From contig DATDFB010000302.1 in the NCBI GenBank assembly GCA_036522835.1, forward strand, positions 1-16,975: DNA of 16,975 bases. Reading direction: 5' to 3'. The stretch is from DATDFB01 sp036522835 (GTDB lineage: Bacteria; Acidobacteriota; Thermoanaerobaculia; Gp7-AA8). Numbering within the stretch: the stretch's first letter is position 1; every line of letters starts with the position of its first letter. This document shows, in pieces, positions 11,828 to 16,975 of the stretch. The notes beneath the pieces were generated by a model. It searched no databases and was not told the origin of the DNA. It saw only the letters and a program-made list of their open reading frames with translations. Position numbers and translations under genes: made by a program.

Positions 11828-14471
11828 GGTCGACGCCGAGCTCGCGCGCGCCGTCGATGGCGCGTTGCAGCTCCGCCGTCCGTCCGCTCTGCTTCGCCGC
11901 GATGGCCAGCAGCGCGTACGCCTCGGCGCTGTCGCCGCCGTCCTCCTTCACGCTCTTCGACAGCCGGTCGAGCGCCGCGCCGTAGTCGCCGCGCCGCACC
12001 GCCAGCCTCGCTTCGAGCAACGCGACCTCGTCGTCGATCCAGTCGTGATAGTCGCTGTCGAGCGCGCGGCCGGCCTGTTTCAGCTCATCGGCCGCCGGCG
12101 CGGCTTTCCCCTCGTCGATGTACAGCCGCGCCAGCGAGAGGTGCAGCGCCGCGTTGGTGATCTGATTCTGCACGTCCAAGAGCAGCTTCTTGTAGCTGTT
12201 GCCGATCTCGACGCCGGCGGGCAGCGACAGCGCGATCGGGGCGAAGCGGTTGAGCGCCGACTGCAGCTCCGACGAGGGCTTCGCCGCGATGCCTTCCCGG
12301 AACGCCGTCTCCGCCTCGGCGGTCTTGCCGGCCGCGGCGAGATTCAGCCCGCGCTTGAGGAGGACTTCCTTGGCGTTGCGCCCTTTCGTGTAGACCAGCG
12401 CCAGCACTTCGCGGTCGCGGTCGAGCGCGATGTCTTTCGGCTCCCACGGAATGTCGAAGTCGAGCGCGAACTTCGGCGCCGAGAGATCGATCATGCGCTT
12501 GGCGTATTTGACGCCGTCGTCCGATTTCGTACGGTTCTCGAGCGCCACCTGCATCGGCACGAGCAGCGTCGGCAGCGGCGTCGCCGCGACCGGCACGCTC
12601 TCGCGAACGACGTCGAACGTGCCGTCCTCGCGCTTGACCACGCGGACGCGGTAGCGCCACGGATCGACGCGCTCGCCGGTCAAGTGGATCGTCCACTTCC
12701 CGCCGCCGCCTTGGACGTCGACCTGGTACTCGATCTCCGGCACGCCGGTGCCGTAGATGAAGTACTTCGAGAACGTTTGCAGGTCGCGGCCCGCTCCGCG
12801 CGACACGTAGCCGAGGAGCGACTCGGTGGAGACGAACGTTTCGTGCGCGAAGAGCTCGCGGAGGATGGCGTTGAATTTCTGCTCGCCGACCGATTGGGCG
12901 AGCATGTCCATGACCAGCGCGCCTTTGCTGTAGGTGATGAACGTATACGCGTACGGCGCGCGGCTCGAGTCGAGCCTCTCGCCCAGCACGAGCGGGCCGA
13001 GCGACTCGACCGGGCGCGTGCCGTGCTCCAGATACAACAGCTCCGGCGGCCACCGCGTGGTGAAGCCGATTTGAAATCGGCCGCGCCAATCGAGTTTCTG
13101 CCGCGAATAGACCGTCGCGGCGTAGGAGGCCATCGCTTCGTCGATCCAGCGGTCGCGGCGGTTCGCCGGGCGAAGCAGTCCGCCCCACCACTGATGCGCC
13201 ACTTCGTGCGCCACGACCAGGCGGCGGTCGACGTCGGCGGTGAACAGGTCGCGCCACTCCGTTCCGGGGTCCGTCATCATCAGCGTGGAGAGGCTGAGGA
13301 ATCCCGGAAGCCCCTGCGAGAAATTGCGCGGGACGGTGACGACGGTCAGCTCGTCGAGCGGATACGGGCCGAAGAGCTGCTCGAAAAAGACCAGCGAGTC
13401 GCGCAGTTGCTGGCGGATCTCGTCGCGCCCCTGCTTGGTGATGCCGCGGGCGCGAAAATCGATCTGGCGGTTGCGGCGGCCGGTGTCGCTCTGCAGGCTT
13501 TTCGCGACCTGGCGCCGGTCCTCCGCTTCCGGATCGAAGGCCAGGCGGACGTTCACGTGCCCTGCCTGGATCGTTTCGACGGCGTAGTGGCCGATCTCGA
13601 ACGTGTAGCCGGTAGCCGGGAGGTTCAGCGCCCGCTTCTCCCAATGATCGCCGCCGTCGACGCGCTTGCCGGGCGCGAGGAGGTCGAGGTCGGCGGGCCA
13701 GTGCAGCGTGACGTCGTACCGCGCCCGGTCGATGGAGCCCGCGTGCGGGTACCAGAACTCCGTGTTGCGCAGGCGGAAGGCGCGTCCTTCCTTCTCGAAC
13801 ATCACGCCCTCGAACGCGACGGTGACGGAGAGCCGCTGCCCCTCCTCGGCCGGCGCCGCCAGGACCACCGCGAGCTCATCGCCGGTGCGCACGAACTTCA
13901 GCGCGCTGCCGGCGGCGTCGGTGACTTGCGTGACCTTCAAGTCCTGATGAAGGGTCAGTGGGATGACGCGGCGATGTCCGCGGACGGCCTTGAGGTCGAT
14001 CGTGGCACGGCCGCCGAGGCGCTCCGCGCCGGCGGGCACGGTCACGTCGAGGTGGTAGAGCTCCGGCTCGAAGTCGCCCTGGTCGGATGGCGGTCCCGCC
14101 GCGAATTGGCTCCAGATGTTGAACGTGCCGAGATCCGAGACTTCGGTACCGAGGGAACGGCCGCGGCGGTGCTCCTTCTCGAGCCGGCCCGCGGCGCGGC
14201 GCTTCTCGCGCTCGCTGAGCTTCTCCGCGACCCACTGCCCGAGCACGGCCACGCGGTCGACCTGATCGATCACGTAGTCGAAGTCGCCGAGATGCGTGCC
14301 GTGAATGCGCGCGGCGAAGAACTTGTCGGCGTCGGCATCGCCGCTCGCTGCCGCGAGGAGGCGCGACTCGACGCTCAGCAGCTTCCGCTCGCTGGTGTTC
14401 TTCCACGTTTCGTAGGTCTTCTGCGCCTGCGCGGAAGGAGCGGCCGGCGCTCCCTTCGTCAGCGCGGCCAT
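11808..14471 (-). CDS. M1 family aminopeptidase-like metalloprotease with C-terminal TPR region (main reading frame)
   Basis: The body of a large M1 (gluzincin) peptidase, 887 codons from the in-frame ATG at 14471. The zinc site is H422-E423-x2-H426 (VVAHEVAHQWWGG) followed after exactly 18 residues by E445 (RWIDEAMASYA). The usual GAMEN exopeptidase motif is replaced by NFSQGLPGFLSLS, which I associate with a distinct bacterial M1 branch. A beta domain follows, then TPR-like helical repeats from about residue 680 (LKRGLNLAAAGKTAEAETAF, LARLYIDEGKAAPAADELK). No signal peptide lies in this frame; one is encoded in another frame at 14459-14647. A frame shift in or before the N-terminal region is therefore likely. 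The 3' end overlaps the convergent SH3/TonB gene by 20 nt. Confidence 0.88.
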   Translation of the reverse strand: MAALTKGAPAAPSAQAQKTYETWKNTSERKLLSVESRLLAAASGDADADKFFAARIHGTHLGDFDYVIDQVDRVAVLGQWVAEKLSEREKRRAAGRLEKEHRRGRSLGTEVSDLGTFNIWSQFAAGPPSDQGDFEPELYHLDVTVPAGAERLGGRATIDLKAVRGHRRVIPLTLHQDLKVTQVTDAAGSALKFVRTGDELAVVLAAPAEEGQRLSVTVAFEGVMFEKEGRAFRLRNTEFWYPHAGSIDRARYDVTLHWPADLDLLAPGKRVDGGDHWEKRALNLPATGYTFEIGHYAVETIQAGHVNVRLAFDPEAEDRRQVAKSLQSDTGRRNRQIDFRARGITKQGRDEIRQQLRDSLVFFEQLFGPYPLDELTVVTVPRNFSQGLPGFLSLSTLMMTDPGTEWRDLFTADVDRRLVVAHEVAHQWWGGLLRPANRRDRWIDEAMASYAATVYSRQKLDWRGRFQIGFTTRWPPELLYLEHGTRPVESLGPLVLGERLDSSRAPYAYTFITYSKGALVMDMLAQSVGEQKFNAILRELFAHETFVSTESLLGYVSRGAGRDLQTFSKYFIYGTGVPEIEYQVDVQGGGGKWTIHLTGERVDPWRYRVRVVKREDGTFDVVRESVPVAATPLPTLLVPMQVALENRTKSDDGVKYAKRMIDLSAPKFALDFDIPWEPKDIALDRDREVLALVYTKGRNAKEVLLKRGLNLAAAGKTAEAETAFREGIAAKPSSELQSALNRFAPIALSLPAGVEIGNSYKKLLLDVQNQITNAALHLSLARLYIDEGKAAPAADELKQAGRALDSDYHDWIDDEVALLEARLAVRRGDYGAALDRLSKSVKEDGGDSAEAYALLAIAAKQSGRTAELQRAIDGARELGVDLTAIGN

Positions 14472-14647
14472 CGTCTCCGGATGACGCCGTGGCCGATGAA
14501 CACCGCCTCGGTCGGGCTTTGCGGAAAGACCGTTCCGTCGGTCAGCTCGATCGTCGCGGCGCCGACGCGCAGCGAAACCGGGGCGGCGAGAGCTGCGACT
14601 GCGGTGAAAAGAGAGACGAACAGCACACTGCAAACGCGAATGTTCAC
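14459..14647 (-). pseudogene. 5' fragment of the M1 gene, signal-peptide frame
   Basis: This 62-codon frame starts at a GTG (14647) with GGAGA 5 nt upstream. It encodes a clear signal peptide, MNIRVCSVLFVSLFTAVAALA, with likely cleavage before APVSLRV. It continues VGAATIELTDGTVFPQSPTE and AVFIGHGVIRR before a stop at 14459. This matches the expected start of the exported M1 protein, but the rest of the protein is in the frame one base behind. The switch must occur at about 14475-14520, needing a single missing base or a -1 shift in translation. It could be a sequencing error, a recent mutation or a real recoding site. Listed as a fragment because it is not a separate gene. Confidence 0.7.
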
Positions 14648-14682
14648 GAGAGTCTCCGGGTTTTGGACCGGCGAATTCTCTC

Positions 14683-15618
14683 ATGCCCCGTTTCCGCTTC
14701 CACGAAAAACACGGCGACCTCATCGGCGCGCACATCTCCACCAAGGGCGGCCTGCACACCGTCTTCGAGCGCGCCTCGATGATCAACGCCTCGGCGATCG
14801 CGCTCTTTGCGAAGAACTCGAACCAGTGGAAGGGGAAGACGATGACGGACGACGACGTCGCGCTCTTCGCCAAGCTGCGCACCGTCAAGCCGATTTTCAC
14901 CCACGCCTCGTACCTCATCAACCTGGCCACGACCAACGCCGAGTTTCACCGCAAGTCGATCGAGGCGCTGGCCGACGAGCTCGACCGCGCCGAGCGGCTC
15001 GGCATTCACGCCGTGGTGCTCCATCCCGGCGCGCACCTCGGCGCCGGCGTCGACAAAGGCGTCGACCAGATCGCCCGCTCGCTCGACCAGGTGCACGCGC
15101 TGCTGCCGGAGCACAAGGTCGTGACGCTGCTCGAGACGGCGGCGGGACAGGGCTCCTGCCTAGGCTGCACGTTCGAGGAACTCGGGCGGATCATCGCCCT
15201 TGTCGACGAAAAGAAGCGCGTCGGCATCTGTGTCGACACCTGCCACATCTTCGCCGCCGGCTACGACATTCGCTCGAAGGACGGATGGGAGCGCGCCGTC
15301 GACGAGATCGAAGAGCACGTCGGCGTCGCGAAGGTCGGCGCGTTCCACCTCAACGACTCCAAGAAGCCGCTCGGCTCGCGCGTCGACCGCCACGAGAACA
15401 TCGGCGAGGGCGAGATCGGCGTCGAGGCCTTCCGCCACGTCGTGAGCGACGCGCGTTTCCGGCGCATCCCCAAGCTGCTCGAGACGCCGAAGAAAATCGA
15501 GCACGAGTCCGACCGGAAAAACCTGCAGAAATTGCGATCTCTTCTGGAGGGCGGCGGCCATGCCGCCGCTGCCGGCACCAAGAGCGGCGGCATGGCCGCC
15601 GCACTCCATAAGCAGTGA
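14683..15618 (+). CDS. nfo: Endonuclease IV (AP endonuclease) with repeat-encoded C-terminal tail
   Basis: Nfo cleaves the DNA backbone 5' to abasic sites during base excision repair, using three zinc ions. All nine metal ligands can be matched: H74, H114, E151, D185, H188, H222, D235, H237 and E267, in FTHASY, VLHPGAH, LLETAAGQG, CVDTCHIFAAGYD, FHLNDSKKPLGSRVDRHENI and KLLETPK. The product is 311 aa, longer than the usual 280-285. The extra tail, after LRSLL, is EGGGHAAAAGTKSGGMAAAL, encoded by the palindromic element at 15545-15608. The stop lies 10 nt past the element. No Shine-Dalgarno precedes the ATG. The divergent M1 gene starts 35 nt upstream. Confidence 0.93.
   Translation: MPRFRFHEKHGDLIGAHISTKGGLHTVFERASMINASAIALFAKNSNQWKGKTMTDDDVALFAKLRTVKPIFTHASYLINLATTNAEFHRKSIEALADELDRAERLGIHAVVLHPGAHLGAGVDKGVDQIARSLDQVHALLPEHKVVTLLETAAGQGSCLGCTFEELGRIIALVDEKKRVGICVDTCHIFAAGYDIRSKDGWERAVDEIEEHVGVAKVGAFHLNDSKKPLGSRVDRHENIGEGEIGVEAFRHVVSDARFRRIPKLLETPKKIEHESDRKNLQKLRSLLEGGGHAAAAGTKSGGMAAALHKQ
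15545..15608. repeat. REP/BIME-like double palindrome at the 3' end of nfo
   Basis: The ends TGGAGG (15545-15550) and ACTCCA (15603-15608) are complementary except for one base. Between them lie two perfect hairpins with 3-nt loops: GCGGCGGC-CAT-GCCGCCGC (15551-15569) and GCGGCGGC-ATG-GCCGCCGC (15584-15602), 14 nt apart. It belongs to the same family as 2627-2687, with both hairpins carrying the G-C version. The nfo frame reads through the whole element. Confidence 0.85.
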
Positions 15619-15664
15619 CGCAACTCGACTTCGCCGTATCCTTTCCTTTATCGTGCGCCGCACT

Positions 15665-16876
15665 ATGCAGGGCACGCGCATCGGCTACGAAAACAACCAG
15701 ATCGTCGTCCCCGACGACCCGGTCATTCCCTACATCGAAGGCGACGGCACCGGCCCCGACATCTGGCGCGCCACGCAGCACGTCGTCGACGGCGCGCTGG
15801 CCAAGGTGTACGGCGGCGCGAAGAAGATCCACTGGCTCGAAGTGCTCGCCGGCGACAAGGCGAAGGAGGCGACCGGCGAGTATCTCCCCGAGGAGACGCT
15901 CGAGTCGATCAAGCACTACCGCGTAGCCATCAAGGGCCCGCTCTCGACGCCGGTCGGCGGCGGCATCCGGTCGCTCAACGTCACGCTGCGCCAGGTTCTC
16001 GACCTCTACGCCTGCGTGCGCCCGGTGCGCTACTTCGACGGCGTGCCGTCGCCGGTCACGCACCCGGAGAAGGTCGACATGATCATCTTCCGCGAGAACA
16101 CGGAGGACGTGTACGCGGGGATCGAGTGGCCGGCGGGGAGCGAGGGGGCGAACAAGCTCATCGCGGCGATCAACGACATCGAGCGCCGCGCCGGCGCGAA
16201 AATCCGTCCAGGCTCGGCCATCGGCATCAAGCCTATGTCGGAGTTCGGCTCGAAGCGGCTCGTACGCAAGGCCATCCAGTACGCCATCGCGGCAAAGCGC
16301 GACTCCGTCACGCTCGTGCACAAGGGCAACATCCAGAAGTTCACCGAGGGGGGATTCAAGGACTGGGGCTACGAGATCGCGAAGGACGAATTCGGCGACG
16401 TGACGATCGCCGAGTCCGAGATCACGGGCGAAGCGCCGGCCGGCAAGATCGTGATCAAGGACCGCATCGCCGACTCGATGTTCCAGCAGGTGCTGCTGCG
16501 GCCGTCGGAGTACTCGGTGATCGCCACGACGAATCTGAACGGCGACTACATCTCCGACGCGCTGGCCGCGCAGGTGGGCGGCCTGGGCATGGCCCCCGGC
16601 TCGAACGAATCCGACGAGTTCGCGATCTTCGAGGCCACGCACGGCACCGCGCCGAAGTACGCGAACAAGGACATGATCAATCCCGGGTCGCTGATCCTCT
16701 CCGCGGTGATGATGCTGCGGCACCTGAAGTGGTGGGACGCCGCCGACGCCATCGAGCGCGGCATCGCCGCGACCATCCGGCAGAAGAAGGTGACGTACGA
16801 CCTGGAGCGGCAGATGGAGGGGGCGACGAAGCTCAAGACGAGCGAGTTCGCCCAGGCGATCGTGGAGAATATTTAA
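15665..16876 (+). CDS. icd: Isocitrate dehydrogenase, NADP-dependent type
   Basis: Oxidative decarboxylation of isocitrate to 2-oxoglutarate in the TCA cycle. The 403-aa product is slightly shorter than E. coli Icd at the N-terminus. Substrate residues are conserved in GGGIRSLNVTLRQ (S103 corresponds to E. coli S113, the phosphorylation site), R119-R122 and FRENTED. Y150 and K220 are the catalytic pair, and D294/D298 in LNGDYISDALA bind the metal. K331-Y332 in HGTAPKYANKD, and Y378 and R382 in VTYDLERQM, match the NADP-selecting residues of E. coli Icd. The ATG at 15665 was chosen; a GTG at 15653 is in frame and possible. No aceK gene is seen. The stop overlaps that of the convergent gene by 4 nt. 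Confidence 0.95.
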   Translation: MQGTRIGYENNQIVVPDDPVIPYIEGDGTGPDIWRATQHVVDGALAKVYGGAKKIHWLEVLAGDKAKEATGEYLPEETLESIKHYRVAIKGPLSTPVGGGIRSLNVTLRQVLDLYACVRPVRYFDGVPSPVTHPEKVDMIIFRENTEDVYAGIEWPAGSEGANKLIAAINDIERRAGAKIRPGSAIGIKPMSEFGSKRLVRKAIQYAIAAKRDSVTLVHKGNIQKFTEGGFKDWGYEIAKDEFGDVTIAESEITGEAPAGKIVIKDRIADSMFQQVLLRPSEYSVIATTNLNGDYISDALAAQVGGLGMAPGSNESDEFAIFEATHGTAPKYANKDMINPGSLILSAVMMLRHLKWWDAADAIERGIAATIRQKKVTYDLERQMEGATKLKTSEFAQAIVENI

Positions 16877-16975
16877 GACGGAGCCGTCACCACCAGCGCG
16901 ACCGACTTGATGCTCCTGCGATAGACCAATTGAATCTTGTCGTAGCGCGGGTGCTCGCTGATCAGCCACGTCTCC
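16873..16975 (-). CDS. C-terminal fragment of an unidentified protein at the right edge
   Basis: An open frame of 33 codons enters from the right edge and ends in TAA (16875-16873), overlapping the icd stop tail to tail. The visible C-terminus reads ETWLISEHPRYDKIQLVYRR, then SIKSVALVVTAPS. Its composition looks coding, but it is too short to name. Function unknown. Confidence 0.6.
   Translation of the reverse strand, partial: ETWLISEHPRYDKIQLVYRRSIKSVALVVTAPS

Noticed and set aside
11865..15611. Very long open frame on the plus strand (1248 codons)
   Set aside because: It runs antisense to the M1 gene and through nfo in the wrong frame. Its composition is Arg/Ala/Val/Leu rich with no recognisable motif, while the M1 and nfo frames carry intact active sites. 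It is a GC-rich shadow.
15560..15664. Upstream extension of icd into the palindromic element
   Set aside because: The extra residues are translated repeat and noncoding sequence overlapping nfo; Icd similarity begins at the ATG at 15665.
1..16975. CRISPR array, tRNA/rRNA, insertion sequence or defence operon
   Set aside because: There are no regularly spaced direct repeats, no cloverleaf I could recognise and no transposase, nuclease-helicase or toxin-antitoxin gene. The repeats present are isolated palindromes and one heptamer array.

Overview
This is a GC-rich, densely coding stretch of bacterial chromosome. It carries no rRNA, tRNA, CRISPR array, transposase, phage gene or plasmid gene that I can see. 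The housekeeping content, the TonB-like protein, the PMT-type membrane glycosyltransferase and the dispersed palindromes would fit an Acidobacteriota-like lineage. That placement is an impression from gene style, not a measurement.

Layout: (1) 1-3443, minus strand: a tightly packed operon read right to left: DUF1858 redox-disulfide protein, GT-B glycosyltransferase, two-TM hypothetical protein, zinc-finger/TM small protein, and a second GT-B glycosyltransferase that runs off the left edge. (2) 3456-7016, plus strand: moaD, moaE (molybdopterin synthase), a NUDT19-like NUDIX hydrolase, a LACTB2-like metallo-beta-lactamase hydrolase and a cytoplasmic M14 zinc peptidase. These are joined by overlaps except for a palindromic repeat between the NUDIX and MBL genes. 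(3) 7031-8223, minus strand: a DUF6265 exported protein, a 96-aa unknown and a DUF6812-like protein. (4) 8301-11827, plus strand: a PMT-type membrane glycosyltransferase, argF, and a membrane-anchored SH3/TonB-C protein. (5) 11808-14647, minus strand: a secreted M1 aminopeptidase-like protein whose signal peptide lies in a different frame from the body. (6) 14683-16876, plus strand: endonuclease IV (nfo) and NADP-type isocitrate dehydrogenase (icd), followed by the tail of a convergent gene at the right edge.

The most unusual content is the repeats rather than any one gene. Two copies of a REP/BIME-like element, each a pair of ATG-loop hairpins in inverted orientation, lie inside reading frames. 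One forms the linker of a glycosyltransferase and the other forms the C-terminal tail of endonuclease IV. One copy shows a compensatory base-pair change between its two hairpins. A different 74-bp nested palindrome, a TTGGTTC heptamer tandem array and a short perfect hairpin sit between genes. Several plus-strand genes have a -10-like hexamer 7 to 9 nt before the ATG and no Shine-Dalgarno, suggesting leaderless transcripts, while many minus-strand genes have clear Shine-Dalgarno sequences. I found no convincing new multi-gene system such as a defence island; the in-frame palindromes are the best candidate for something under-described.
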